A stretch of 23,660 nt of DNA from an uncultured Candidatus Altimarinota bacterium (GCA_947311645.1 CAMZKZ010000018.1:1-23660); one strand, 5' to 3'. Shown: positions 7,479-16,721, counted from the stretch's first letter. A program made the numbers and translations. Notes: a model not told the origin generated them from the sequence alone.

Positions 7479-8165
7479 ATGCAAAACAAATGGACAGCTT
7501 CAGTTTCTAAAACTGATGAACAACAACCAGCTCCAGAAAAAAATAATTCTAAAAAAATTGGTCTTGCCATGGGAATTGTTGGAGCAGTTCTTGTAACTGC
7601 AGGTGCAGCACCAATGCTTTTTGGCAATGCAGACAATCTTACAGGAGATGTAACTGATACACAAGAAGCTGTAGACCCACTTGTTGCACTCCTTTCTGGA
7701 GGAACTACAACTTCTATAGAATCTCCTGTTCCTACTGCAACACCTATAGCAACACCTACTGCAAAACCTCTTTCAACACCTGTTGCGACTGTTGCACCAA
7801 CAAACACTGCAGTTACTACTACAGATAAAACGGTAAAAGTAACAAATAAGAACACTGGAACAGCAGACAAAACTGGAGAAGAATTTCATAACGCATCTCC
7901 ACTTTCAAACACTTCTATTGAAACAGGAAATACTTCCATTAAAACAAATGGGAATAATACAAGTATTACAACTGGAAACACTTCTATTAAAACTACTGGA
8001 AATAACACAAGCATAACAACTGGAAATACATCTGTTCAAACAAATAAACAAGTGATTAAAACACCAAAAAATATTCAAACAGGACTTGATGCAAATCTTA
8101 TGCTTGGACTTCTCTTTCTTATCGCAAGTGGAGCATTATTTATTCGATCACGAAAATCTGCATAA
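7479..8165 (+). CDS. Thr/Pro-rich membrane protein with NTS repeats and C-terminal anchor
   Basis: 228 residues, family not recognised. A polar N-terminus with KK is followed by a membrane helix at about 27-48. Then comes a Thr/Pro-rich linker (about 75-135), a repeat region with six copies of NTS[IV]xT starting at residues 144, 151, 160, 167, 176 and 183 (spacing 7, 9, 7, 9, 7), and a second membrane helix at about 204-222 ended by RSRKSA. Two helices with both ends polar or basic suggest that the repeat region is extracellular and anchored at both ends. The C-terminal helix plus basic tail resembles a wall or membrane anchor without an LPXTG motif. It is the first gene of a two-gene unit, 36 bases before the VirB4-like ATPase, so it may be a surface or structural part of the machine that ATPase drives. 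No Shine-Dalgarno sequence precedes the ATG. Confidence 0.75.
   Translation: MQNKWTASVSKTDEQQPAPEKNNSKKIGLAMGIVGAVLVTAGAAPMLFGNADNLTGDVTDTQEAVDPLVALLSGGTTTSIESPVPTATPIATPTAKPLSTPVATVAPTNTAVTTTDKTVKVTNKNTGTADKTGEEFHNASPLSNTSIETGNTSIKTNGNNTSITTGNTSIKTTGNNTSITTGNTSVQTNKQVIKTPKNIQTGLDANLMLGLLFLIASGALFIRSRKSA
7908..8042 (+). repeat. Coding repeat: 16-residue superunit with NTS[IV]xT twice
   Basis: The codons for residues 144-188 of the Thr-rich protein repeat as alternating 7- and 9-codon blocks, giving about two and a half copies of a 16-residue superunit (48 bases). Copies differ at synonymous and a few amino-acid positions, so the duplication is not entirely fresh. Confidence 0.8.
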
Positions 8166-8201
8166 TACGCAGATACTATTTACACTACACACTGTTCACA
8201 A

Positions 8202-10097
8202 ATGACTGAAACACAACAAACAAACATTTCATCATTGGAGAAAAATACAAAAAACGAAGAAAAAAAAGAAAGTAAAACAAAGAAAATAAAAAAACTTTCT
8301 AGTGCTGAACTTAAAAAAATCAGAATCGCTGAAAAAATACTAAAAGAAGGGATGACAAGTGTACGAGACTTGATATCCCCTTCTTCGTTTAAAGTAAATT
8401 TTCGAAATATACAGATTGGTGAAACATACGCAAAAACATTTTTTGTGTATGCATACCCTCAATATATCTCTGCAAACTGGCTCTCTCCAGTAATTGACCT
8501 TGATGCACAAATCGATGTCTCTCTTTTTGTATTTCCATATGAATCAGGAGATATTATGAAACAGCTACGAAAAAGAGTTACAGAAATGCACTCTACAATA
8601 AATATGGAAAGAGAAAGAGGGTTAGCTCGAGACCCAAGTTTAGAAGCTGCACTACAAGATGCAGAATTATTACGAGACCAACTTGCTCGTGGGCAAGAAA
8701 AATTTTTTCAATTTGGACTTTATTTTACAATTTATGCAGACAACGAAGAAAGCATAAAAAAAACACAAATAACTATTCAATCGATGCTGGGTGGAAAACT
8801 TGTTCTGTCTAAACCAGCAGATTTTCAACATCAGCATGGATTCGAAACAACACTTCCACTTGGAATAGATAATTTAGAAGTATATAGAAGTATTAATACC
8901 GAACCTCTTTCTTCAAGCTTTCCATTTACAAGTTCTGATATGAGTACAGGAGAAGGTATTTTATATGGAATTAACAGACACAATAACTCATTAATTATTT
9001 TTGATAGATTTTCTTTGGAAAATGCGAACTCGGTAATTTTTGCAAAATCAGGATCCGGAAAATCTTTTGCTGTAAAACTTGAACTCCTTCGTTCTCTTAT
9101 GATGGGAAGCGATGCAATTGTTATTGATCCAGAAGATGAATACCAAAAACTTGCAGAAGTTGTTGGAGGAACTACTATTAAAATGTCTCTTAATTCTATT
9201 CAACGAATTAACCCATTTGATATTCCACACCCAATGCGAGATGAAATTCTTCGACCAGGAGACCTTCTTCGATCAGCAATAATTTCAATGATTGGACTTC
9301 TAAAGCTGATGCTTCAGGGAATTACACCAACCGACGAAGGGATACTAGACAAAGCACTTATTGATACATACGCACTAAAAGGAATTACCATGAATGATGA
9401 AGATCCATCTCAAATGGAACCGCCTATAATGTCTGACCTCGAAAATGTTCTTCGACGAATGAATGGAGGACAACAACTTGCCGATAGACTATCTAAATTT
9501 ACAACCGGAAGTTATTCTGGTATTTTCAACAACCAAACGAATATTGACTTTGATGTGAATTTTCTTGTGTTTCAAATTCGAGACCTCGAAGAAGAGCTTC
9601 GCCCTATTGCAATGTACACAGTTCTTGATTTTATATGGAATAGAATTCGTGCTAAATTGAAAAAACGAATACTGGTAATTGATGAAGCATGGACAATGAT
9701 GAAACACGAAGATAGTGCTAAATTTCTTCATGGACTTGTAAAACGAGCCAGAAAATATTATTTAGGAGTAACAACAATCACGCAAGATGTAGAAGATTTT
9801 TTACACTCAAAATATGGAAAAGCAATTATCACCAATTCATCTATGCAATTACTGCTAAAACAAGCACCTTCTGCAGCAGATATATTGGAAAAAGTTTTTC
9901 ATTTAAGCAAAGGAGAAAAATACCTCCTTATGAATTCTGAAGTAGGACAAGGTATTTTATTTGCTGGAATGGAACATGCAGCCGTACAAATTATTGCATC
10001 ATACAGTGAAGAAAAAATTATTACTACAGACCCAGAAGCAATACTACAAGCACAAGAAATCGAAGACAATAATATAAATTTAGACCCTTTAGACTAA
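8202..10097 (+). CDS. virB4: VirB4/TraC-like type IV secretion or conjugation ATPase
   Basis: Cytoplasmic AAA-like ATPase that in type IV secretion systems powers pilus assembly or substrate transfer. Residues 1-60 are highly charged and lysine-rich. An N-terminal VirB4-type domain follows (about 65-240; DVSLFVFPYESGD at 105-117). The ATPase domain has Walker A AKSGSGKS (281-288), VIDPEDEY (307-314), Walker B RILVIDEAW (489-497) and the TQD motif (527-529), the order seen in VirB4/TraC proteins. At 631 residues it is shorter than classical VirB4 (about 790-850). No membrane helices are evident. It follows the Thr-rich anchored protein by 36 bases and ends in a 9-base convergent overlap with rsmG. 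VirB6-, VirB8-, VirB10- and VirD4-like genes are not in the window, but four VirB2-like units are, at 5563, 16776 (two units) and 17575. Whether it moves DNA, protein or pilin is not shown. Confidence 0.9.
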   Translation: MTETQQTNISSLEKNTKNEEKKESKTKKIKKLSSAELKKIRIAEKILKEGMTSVRDLISPSSFKVNFRNIQIGETYAKTFFVYAYPQYISANWLSPVIDLDAQIDVSLFVFPYESGDIMKQLRKRVTEMHSTINMERERGLARDPSLEAALQDAELLRDQLARGQEKFFQFGLYFTIYADNEESIKKTQITIQSMLGGKLVLSKPADFQHQHGFETTLPLGIDNLEVYRSINTEPLSSSFPFTSSDMSTGEGILYGINRHNNSLIIFDRFSLENANSVIFAKSGSGKSFAVKLELLRSLMMGSDAIVIDPEDEYQKLAEVVGGTTIKMSLNSIQRINPFDIPHPMRDEILRPGDLLRSAIISMIGLLKLMLQGITPTDEGILDKALIDTYALKGITMNDEDPSQMEPPIMSDLENVLRRMNGGQQLADRLSKFTTGSYSGIFNNQTNIDFDVNFLVFQIRDLEEELRPIAMYTVLDFIWNRIRAKLKKRILVIDEAWTMMKHEDSAKFLHGLVKRARKYYLGVTTITQDVEDFLHSKYGKAIITNSSMQLLLKQAPSAADILEKVFHLSKGEKYLLMNSEVGQGILFAGMEHAAVQIIASYSEEKIITTDPEAILQAQEIEDNNINLDPLD

Positions 10098-10823
10098 ATC
10101 ACCACCAGAAATAGGTTCTTTTTTAGGAGTTCCAATGTGTCGCGGAAATTGTGGCATCATTGGTTCTACCTTTTTTATATACCATAATTCTCGTTTTTCT
10201 TCTGTTGGCAAAGTATAATGAAAAATATCTTCAGCAAACCCTCCAAAATAATCCAACACAACATCATCTTCGTCGAGATTATGCTCTGGACCTCTATATG
10301 CTAATAAATATTTTTTTTCTTTTAAAAAACCCATTGTCATTTCTAACATCGGTGAAAAATTTGCAAATGCTCGCGTTACAATCATTTCATATTTTTCTCG
10401 ATGTTTTTTTTCGTGTGCGAGTGCTTCTGCTCTTCCATTTAAAATATACACATTTTTCAAACCTAATTGCCGTGCAAATTCATCTACGCATTTTAATTTT
10501 TTTGCAACACTATCCAATGGATAAAAATCTATTTCTGGAAAAAGTATAGCCAGCGGAATAGTTGGAAATCCTCCTCCTGTTCCCATATCTAAAATAGTTT
10601 TTGGATTATTTTTTGATATAAAATCTACACTACTCAATGAATCATAAATATGTTTACTCCAAATGAGGTTCGGCTCACGAATTGCTGATAAATTTATATG
10701 CGAATTTTTTTCTCTAAAAATTTCTACAAATTTTTCCAATTTTTCAAATTGCTCATCTGTAAGATTTGGAACAATTTTTTTCAAGACTTCTTTATATTCT
10801 GACGATATAATTTTTTCTGACAT
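10089..10823 (-). CDS. rsmG: 16S rRNA (guanine-527-N7) methyltransferase RsmG
   Basis: S-adenosylmethionine-dependent methyltransferase that forms m7G at position 527 of 16S rRNA. The family signatures are clear: the SAM-binding motif LDMGTGGGFPTIPLA (residues 78-92), an acidic residue ending the next strand (D104), TRAFANFSPML (150-160) and the C-terminal PRHIGTPKKEP (227-237), close to the family 'R..G.PkK.P'. At 244 residues it is slightly longer than the usual 205-240. Its last 9 bases overlap the end of the virB4-like gene on the opposite strand. The ATG at 10821-10823 follows TATAAT-like boxes by only 14-23 bases, so the leader would be very short. Confidence 0.95.
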   Translation of the reverse strand: MSEKIISSEYKEVLKKIVPNLTDEQFEKLEKFVEIFREKNSHINLSAIREPNLIWSKHIYDSLSSVDFISKNNPKTILDMGTGGGFPTIPLAILFPEIDFYPLDSVAKKLKCVDEFARQLGLKNVYILNGRAEALAHEKKHREKYEMIVTRAFANFSPMLEMTMGFLKEKKYLLAYRGPEHNLDEDDVVLDYFGGFAEDIFHYTLPTEEKRELWYIKKVEPMMPQFPRHIGTPKKEPISGGDLV

Positions 10824-11015
10824 AAAATATATATTTAATTATACAAATTATACACAGTATACAAAAAATATACCTTTTTTACGAGATATATTTTTTAATC
10901 GAACATTCAAGGTTACATTAGACCACTTTATTTAAAAACCTTAAAACTTTAATACCTAGTATTTTAGTATCCTATATCTTCATCATATAGAGGTTCTAAT
11001 ATTTTTTTCAGCATA
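10824..11015. other. 192-base intergenic region with rsmG promoter candidates and a repeat copy
   Basis: Two minus-strand TATAAT boxes (10838-10843 and 10847-10852) could start rsmG transcription with an almost absent leader. AAACTTTAATACCTA at 10944-10958 recurs at 12781-12795 on the other side of the next two genes. No RNA gene or hairpin terminator is apparent, although the upstream acidic-protein gene ends here. Confidence 0.4.
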
Positions 11016-11510
11016 TCACTCTAAATCCTCTTTATCTAATTCGTACCCATCTAGATCTACATCCAGACCACCTGATTCTTTATAGTATATGTCTGAATCA
11101 TTTTTATTATCTGCATCATCTAATGAACCTTTAGACTCTTCCTCATAAATATCCTCTTCCGATAGTTTATACAGAGAACCCTCAGTTTCTCTAGAATATA
11201 CAGCCTCTGCATCTAATTCTTTGTCACTTTTATCATCGAATGAAGCGTTTTCAGATTCATATCGTTGCTTTCTCTCTTGTTGTAACGAATATCCAACCAC
11301 ATCGCCATATGCATCAGTAAGATAATCACCTTTAAGAATTTCGTCCTCAGATGGACCTCCACTCTCTTTAACTGAAGCATCATAATATGACATATCAACC
11401 TCACTCCGTAATGCATCCAATCGATAAACATTGGACTCTAATTCATAAGAACTAACCTTTTCTATCCTAGTACTTGGACTACTTGGCCACTCTGGTCTTG
11501 TTAAAGCCAT
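11016..11510 (-). CDS. Acidic, probably disordered protein of unknown function
   Basis: 164 residues, not recognised. It is strongly acidic and Ser/Tyr/Asp/Glu-rich with no hydrophobic core, signal peptide or membrane helix. Loosely repeated segments are visible: YYDASVKESGG, YSRETEGSLYKLSEEDIYEE and IYYKESGGLDVD, each with aromatic residues followed by a KESGG- or ExGSL-type turn. It is the second gene of a pair with the repeat protein at 11551-12693 (40-base gap). It ends with TGA, the only TGA stop I verified in the window, and the next two in-frame codons that could extend it under a TGA-glycine code lead quickly to more TGA codons. Composition suggests a protein that works as a partner or a secreted/surface filler, but no function can be assigned. 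Confidence 0.65.
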   Translation of the reverse strand: MALTRPEWPSSPSTRIEKVSSYELESNVYRLDALRSEVDMSYYDASVKESGGPSEDEILKGDYLTDAYGDVVGYSLQQERKQRYESENASFDDKSDKELDAEAVYSRETEGSLYKLSEEDIYEEESKGSLDDADNKNDSDIYYKESGGLDVDLDGYELDKEDLE

Positions 11511-11550
11511 TTTTTATATATTTATATGTTATTATTTTATTTTTTTTATT

Positions 11551-12693
11551 TTATTTTTTAACAGCCTTTAAAACTGTATCATCCTCACCATCAACCTGTA
11601 TCCTAATAGAAAATCCATTAGGAATATCACTATATGTAACTTTTTTTGGAGGTGTATCAAATGCGACAAGAGTACCTGGATCGAATGCTATGTTTTCTTT
11701 CCCTTGAGAAATACTAATTTTATAATCTGATGAATTTAACGAAAACCCTATCCCTTTCTCTACAAATCCTTTAGCAGATAAGCTTTTCATTACTTCTTCA
11801 GATAAAAATTCTGAAAATTTACCATTATTCTCATTTGGACCTATCCATTCTAATTTTTTTCCTACGCGCTCAGAGGTTGAATAATAACCCTCAAGTTCTT
11901 CTAGCAATGTGTTCAGCCCATATTTTATATTTCCACTTGCAATAACATCACCTTCTTTTGTTTTTAATTTCAGACCACTCTTTGAATTCTCTCTATCTAA
12001 ATAGATTCCATCTTCTCTCGCTCGCTCAAGTATCGGTAACAATTTACTATCAACTTGAAGGTCTGCATTTTTTTGCACCTTTTCATGAAATTTCATATCA
12101 ATAAAATCTAAAGCATTTATTGTTGGCTTTAATTCTTCATAGGTTCCTTCTCTTTCTCCAAAATCCTTAGGATCTCTTTTCACAGCCTTTAAAATTGTAC
12201 TATCTTCACCTTCAAACTCTATTGTAATAGTAAAGCCATTATCTAACTCTTCATATGTAAGATTACTGGGACTTGAAGTAAATGCAACAGGCATATTTGG
12301 ATCAAATTCAAGTATTTGCCCACCTTTAGAAATAGTAATTTCATACCCTGATGAATTTAACCGAAACTCTTTTCCATTTTCCACAAACCCTTTTTTAAAT
12401 AAAGTTTTCATAACTTTTTCAGATAAATAATCTGAAAATTTACCGTGATTTTCATTTGGACCTACCTCTTCTAATTTATTTTCTGAACTATCAAGTTGTG
12501 AAATTTTTTTTTGGAGAGAGTCTAAACAAGACCGTGAATCACTCACACATTGTTTAGTCAATGTAATACCATCCGCCGATTCACAAGACGCAGTATTGGT
12601 GTGAGCATTATATTCACACCCCTTATAAATACTTCTTTTTTCTAAAAATTGAAAATTATGAGCTGACCGGAAACAAGTACTGAATGTATACAT
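11551..12693 (-). CDS. Unrecognised protein: Cys-rich N-terminus plus two copies of a ~100-residue unit
   Basis: 380 residues. The first 56 residues hold five cysteines (7, 26, 37, 49, 56) and the rest has none. Two homologous units follow, about residues 73-173 and 281-380, each starting with a GPNEN[HN]GKFS[DE][YF]LSE block, continuing through KGFVE.G..F.LNSS.Y.I.IS and ending DGE/EGED-[ST]-x-LKAVK. The units are separated by about 105 residues with a different, charged, helical sequence (KVQKNADLQVDSKLLPILER). There is no signal peptide or membrane helix. The repeat is also strong at DNA level (about 11560-11860 against 12180-12480), suggesting a fairly recent internal duplication. It forms a pair with the acidic protein downstream and is divergent from clpC. 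I do not recognise the unit; it may be a new small alpha/beta domain. Confidence 0.7.
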   Translation of the reverse strand: MYTFSTCFRSAHNFQFLEKRSIYKGCEYNAHTNTASCESADGITLTKQCVSDSRSCLDSLQKKISQLDSSENKLEEVGPNENHGKFSDYLSEKVMKTLFKKGFVENGKEFRLNSSGYEITISKGGQILEFDPNMPVAFTSSPSNLTYEELDNGFTITIEFEGEDSTILKAVKRDPKDFGEREGTYEELKPTINALDFIDMKFHEKVQKNADLQVDSKLLPILERAREDGIYLDRENSKSGLKLKTKEGDVIASGNIKYGLNTLLEELEGYYSTSERVGKKLEWIGPNENNGKFSEFLSEEVMKSLSAKGFVEKGIGFSLNSSDYKISISQGKENIAFDPGTLVAFDTPPKKVTYSDIPNGFSIRIQVDGEDDTVLKAVKK

Positions 12694-12716
12694 ATCCTAT
12701 AAAGTTAAATAATTAT

Positions 12717-12739
12717 TATGAAGATTTAAAACCTTCATA
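12717..12739. promoter_or_regulatory. Inverted repeat between the divergent repeat-protein and clpC genes
   Basis: TATGAAG (12717-12723) and CTTCATA (12733-12739) form a perfect 7-base inverted repeat with a 9-base spacer, 24 bases before the minus-strand start and about 95 bases before the clpC promoter box. The spacing resembles a repressor operator, but it does not match the CIRCE or CtsR consensus known for heat-shock genes. Confidence 0.3.
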
Positions 12740-12833
12740 CAATTATAGCACTATAAATAAAAAAAAACAAACCTATTTTCAAACTTTAATACCTATGATT
12801 TTTATTATACACAAAAACATGAGATTATAAACA

Positions 12834-12839
12834 TATAAT
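12834..12839 (+). promoter_or_regulatory. Candidate -10 box for clpC
   Basis: TATAAT lies 28 bases before the clpC ATG, predicting a leader of about 22 bases. No TG extension or clear -35 is present. Further upstream is a copy of the AAACTTTAATACCTA repeat (12781-12795). Confidence 0.35.
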
Positions 12840-12867
12840 AGATACATATTTTAAAACTCCAAACATT

Positions 12868-15519
12868 ATGACAAGTAATCAAAACAATCCTTTTGATAAA
12901 TTTACAGACGATGCAAAAAAAGCATTACAATTTGCAGAAGCATTATCACAAAAAGAAAAACAAACTATTACAGGAACTGGACATCTTTTAGTAGCAATGG
13001 CAAACAACTCAAAATCATTATGTTCAGGTATTTTACTTGCGCATGGAATTTCAGAAGAAAATATATTACTTGCACAACAAAGTATTGAAAACGAAGAAGC
13101 CGATCCAGAATTTATCTCTACGCTTTCTTCACCTCTGCGACTTGCCATTGAAGAATCTATAGATATTGCTCAAGAATATAACCATACTGAAATTGGACTA
13201 GAGCATATTTTACTCGCTTTTTTACAAAACCCTAATTGTAAAGCTTCAAAAATTCTTAGCCTTATGAGTGTGTATTTTCTAGAAATTCAAAATGATATTA
13301 CAGACCTCTTACATCAAATTTCAGATGAAAATATTCAAGAAACACAAACCACAGAAGAACTTACAAAAGACAAAATAAACGATTTATTTAATGGACTTTC
13401 CGGAGCAGTTGGAATTATGAATAAAGGAGATTTATCTGAACTCTTTTCAGAACAAAAACCATGGAAGAAAAAACAAAATAAAAACAATAACACTTTTCCA
13501 GATTCTGAAGATAATTTTTATACTGATGATCTTGAAGAAACAAATACTCCTGCTCTCGACTTTTTTTCTACAGATTTTACAAAACTTGCACAAAAAGAAG
13601 AACTTGACCCTGTTATTGGACGAAAGACAGAAATAGAGCGTGTAATGCATATACTCAACAGAAAAACAAAAAATAACCCTATTATACTCGGAGAACCAGG
13701 AGTTGGAAAAACTGCTGTAATAGAAGGGCTTGCACAAGCAATTCATAATGGAGAAGTGCCGTCTGGCCTATTAAATAAACGAGTATTAGCACTTGATATT
13801 GCAGGAATGATTGCGGGAACAAAATATAGAGGAGAATTTGAAGAACGCCTCAAAGAAGTAATTGATGATGCTATCGCAAGCAAAGGAGAAGTCATTATTT
13901 TTGTAGATGAAATTCATACAATCGTAGGAGCAGGTGGCGGAGATGGAACACTTGATGCAGCTAATATTTTAAAACCAGCTCTCTCTCGAGGAAAAATCCA
14001 AATGATTGGAGCAACAACATTCGATGAATACCGAAAATATATAGAAAAAGATAAAGCTCTTGATAGACGATTTCAACCGGTAAAAGTAGAAGAACCAAGC
14101 GAAAAAGAAGCTGTTGAAATTTTAACAGGTCTGAAAAAATCATTTGAAAAATTTCATAAATTAAAAATTACACCGTCGGCTATACAATCTGCAGTACACC
14201 TTTCAAAACGATTTATTACTGATCGATTTTTGCCAGACAAAGCAATAGATTTACTCGATGAAGCATGTGCCGCAAAGGGACACAGAAGCCAAAAAGTAAG
14301 CAAAGAGGTAAAAGCACTTGAGAAAAAAATAAAAAAACTTTTGAAACAAAAAGAAGACGCTGTTCATAGCAACAATTATGAAAAAGCAATAAAACTCAAA
14401 GAACAAGAACTTGCATATGAAAAAGAAATGCAAAAACTGCGAAACATAGAACCATCTCTTGCCGAACGCATCATTATTGACCATAGACATATAGAAGAAA
14501 CTGCATCAAAAATAACTGGTGTTCCTCTCGAAAAACTTGATAACGATGATATAGAAAAACTTCTTTTCCTTTCTACCACTCTTGAACGACAAGTAATTGG
14601 ACAAAAAGATGCTATTGAAAAAATCACAAAAGCAATTCATCGATCACGCGCAGGAATTTCTGATCCAAACAAACCTATTGGAAAATTTTTATTTTTAGGA
14701 CCAACAGGAGTTGGAAAAACAGAACTTGTTCGAGTTCTTGCCCGTGAAATTTATGGAAAAGAAGAAAGTTTAATAAAAATTGATATGTCTGAATTTGCAG
14801 AAAAACATGCAACTTCACGACTTGTTGGTGCAGCTGCAGGATATGTTGGATATGAAGAAGGAGGAGAACTTACGGAAAAAGTTCGTAGAAACCCTTATTC
14901 GCTCATATTATTTGATGAAATTGAAAAGGCACATATTGATTTCCAAAATATGTTATTACAAATTTTTGAAGACGGATACCTCACTGATAACAAAGGACGA
15001 AAAATTGATTTTAAAAACACTCTTATTGTTTTAACTTCTAATATTGGAGCAGAAATTTTAACAAACTCCGCAACAAAAATTGGATTTACTATGCAATCAT
15101 CACAAGCAGAAAAAGCACAAGAAGATTTTGCAGAAAAATCTGCACTCGTACTCGAACAAGTAAAAAATTATTTTAAACCAGAATTTATTGGGCGACTCGA
15201 TACCACTATTATCTTTAAACCACTCAGCAATAAATCAATACGAGCAATTGTTGTACTCGAACTTAAAAAACTTACAAAACGATTAAAAAAATATAATTTA
15301 AATATAACTGCATCAGAAGGAGTTATTACATATCTCGCAAAAGAAAGTTTCGATAGTGCAAGTGGAGCACGAAAAATTAAAAAAATTATTCAAGAACAAG
15401 TTGAAGATGCGATAACCCATACACTTCTTACCGAAAAAATAGTACATAACGCATCTATCAAACTCATTTCACAAAGAGGGAAGAAAAAAGGAGTACTTGT
15501 TCAAATTGAAAAATTATAA
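12868..15519 (+). CDS. clpC: ClpC-type AAA+ unfoldase (Hsp100 subunit of Clp protease)
   Basis: ATP-driven unfoldase that feeds proteins to ClpP. Domain order: double Clp_N repeat (about 10-150), a low-complexity linker (about 155-230), first AAA+ domain with Walker A GEPGVGKT (275-282) and Walker B VIIFVDE (342-348), a middle region with a UVR-like motif (about 497-525, [19 protein letters not shown]), and the second AAA+ domain with Walker A GPTGVGKT (611-618), Walker B LILFDE (679-684) and sensor-2 GAR (833-835). The tripeptide IGF (738-740) sits where ClpC has its VGF loop that docks into ClpP, so this is a protease partner rather than a ClpB-type disaggregase. The short middle region (no long ClpB coiled coil) agrees. 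At 883 residues it is longer than usual (810-850), owing to the linker and C-terminus. clpP is not in the window. Confidence 0.93.
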   Translation: MTSNQNNPFDKFTDDAKKALQFAEALSQKEKQTITGTGHLLVAMANNSKSLCSGILLAHGISEENILLAQQSIENEEADPEFISTLSSPLRLAIEESIDIAQEYNHTEIGLEHILLAFLQNPNCKASKILSLMSVYFLEIQNDITDLLHQISDENIQETQTTEELTKDKINDLFNGLSGAVGIMNKGDLSELFSEQKPWKKKQNKNNNTFPDSEDNFYTDDLEETNTPALDFFSTDFTKLAQKEELDPVIGRKTEIERVMHILNRKTKNNPIILGEPGVGKTAVIEGLAQAIHNGEVPSGLLNKRVLALDIAGMIAGTKYRGEFEERLKEVIDDAIASKGEVIIFVDEIHTIVGAGGGDGTLDAANILKPALSRGKIQMIGATTFDEYRKYIEKDKALDRRFQPVKVEEPSEKEAVEILTGLKKSFEKFHKLKITPSAIQSAVHLSKRFITDRFLPDKAIDLLDEACAAKGHRSQKVSKEVKALEKKIKKLLKQKEDAVHSNNYEKAIKLKEQELAYEKEMQKLRNIEPSLAERIIIDHRHIEETASKITGVPLEKLDNDDIEKLLFLSTTLERQVIGQKDAIEKITKAIHRSRAGISDPNKPIGKFLFLGPTGVGKTELVRVLAREIYGKEESLIKIDMSEFAEKHATSRLVGAAAGYVGYEEGGELTEKVRRNPYSLILFDEIEKAHIDFQNMLLQIFEDGYLTDNKGRKIDFKNTLIVLTSNIGAEILTNSATKIGFTMQSSQAEKAQEDFAEKSALVLEQVKNYFKPEFIGRLDTTIIFKPLSNKSIRAIVVLELKKLTKRLKKYNLNITASEGVITYLAKESFDSASGARKIKKIIQEQVEDAITHTLLTEKIVHNASIKLISQRGKKKGVLVQIEKL

Positions 15520-15536
15520 TTTTATACCTAATTATT

Positions 15537-16721
15537 GTGAAAAATATAAAAATTTGCTGGATAGACAACGGAGATATACTTGGAGGTGCCGAACTCTTCT
15601 CTATAGATATGATATATGGACTCATTCGATTTGCACATGAACACCCAGAAACCTCTTTTCAGCTTGATATATTTTCACACTCAACAAACCGCAGCAATGC
15701 GTTTGCACGAAAAATACAAACAGCAATACAAACACTTAAAAATAACACAGAGATCAACGCAAGTAACAACCTATCGATTAACCATAAAGAATTATTTTTA
15801 CCATCACTCAAACCATTTTCCTATACGAATTGTAAAAACTTTATACAATCTGTACTTCATCTAAAAAAAATTGTTACCACAGAAAACTACAACATTGTAT
15901 ACTGCAATACTGTACGATCTGCACTCATAACAGGAATTGCACAATTTTTCTTTCCACAGCACACAAAAACAATCTATATGGCACACGATTACACCTTTCC
16001 ACATATCCTTGGAAGGTTTATTATTCCACGATTTTCTCAAGTGTTAGCGTGCTCATACGCAGTAAAAACATACTTAATTGACATGAAAATAAAAGCATGG
16101 AAAATTGAAGTAATTGAAAATGGAATAGATATTGCATTTTTAGAAAGCATTCCAAAAATACAACCACCTCTTTTTTCTATTGGAATTATTGGAAGAATCA
16201 CTCAATGGAAAGGACAAATGACAGTACTTCAAGCAGCCCTATGGTTAAAAGAAAATGCACCAGAATACCCATTTCACTTTACATTTTATGGAGAATCATC
16301 TCAAAAAATGGAAGATTTACAATTTGAACAAGACCTTCATAAATTTGTAAAAAATAACAATCTTATAGAAAATATCACATTTGCAGGGTTTACATCTCTT
16401 CAAATTGCATTACAACAATCAAAAATTATCATTCATGCTTCTACAGAAGATGAACCATTTGGACGCACTCCAATAGAAGCGGCAGCGAGCGAAAGAATCG
16501 CGTGTATTTCAAATATTGGAACTCCTGCAAAAATCTTTACCGACAAAAAAAATGCCTTCTTTTTTGAAGCAGGAAATCCAGAAAGCCTCGCGCATACACT
16601 TGCAATTATTGCTCATAACAAAGATACATCATTAGAAATTGCAAAAAATGGAAAAGCTTTAGTACAAGATAAATTTGATATACAAAAAATATCAAAACGA
16701 TTTTTTAATTTTTTTATTTAA
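15537..16721 (+). CDS. Family 4 (GT-B) glycosyltransferase
   Basis: 394 residues with the two-lobed GT-B layout. The N-terminal lobe starts MKNIKICWIDNGD and has the acceptor-side glycine loop GGAEL (16-20). The C-terminal lobe starts near SIGIIGRITQWKG (214-226), the typical 'G.l...KG' nucleotide-sugar strand, and carries the E-x7-E motif E306...E314 in EDEPFGRTPIEAAASE. No membrane helix is seen, so it would act at the cytoplasmic face on a lipid- or peptide-linked acceptor using a nucleotide sugar. The sugar and acceptor cannot be read from the sequence. The start is GTG, 17 bases after the clpC stop, so the two genes are probably cotranscribed. It converges with the pilin fusion gene at 16776; the gap 16722-16775 shows no convincing terminator. 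Confidence 0.87.
   Translation: MKNIKICWIDNGDILGGAELFSIDMIYGLIRFAHEHPETSFQLDIFSHSTNRSNAFARKIQTAIQTLKNNTEINASNNLSINHKELFLPSLKPFSYTNCKNFIQSVLHLKKIVTTENYNIVYCNTVRSALITGIAQFFFPQHTKTIYMAHDYTFPHILGRFIIPRFSQVLACSYAVKTYLIDMKIKAWKIEVIENGIDIAFLESIPKIQPPLFSIGIIGRITQWKGQMTVLQAALWLKENAPEYPFHFTFYGESSQKMEDLQFEQDLHKFVKNNNLIENITFAGFTSLQIALQQSKIIIHASTEDEPFGRTPIEAAASERIACISNIGTPAKIFTDKKNAFFFEAGNPESLAHTLAIIAHNKDTSLEIAKNGKALVQDKFDIQKISKRFFNFFI

Noticed and set aside
7337..7870. A 177-codon open frame on the minus strand with Val/Ala/Thr-rich sequence
   Set aside because: It is antisense to the Thr-rich repeat gene, and its composition is the mirror of Thr, Ala and Pro codons. It also covers the promoter and palindromic leader. 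The plus-strand gene has a coherent two-helix topology.
11016..11018. Possible use of the TGA-glycine code known from Gracilibacteria and Absconditabacteria
   Set aside because: Long genes such as clpC (883 codons) have no in-frame TGA and use GGA freely for glycine. TGA closes the gene at 11016, and reading through it soon meets two more TGA codons, not a conserved sequence.
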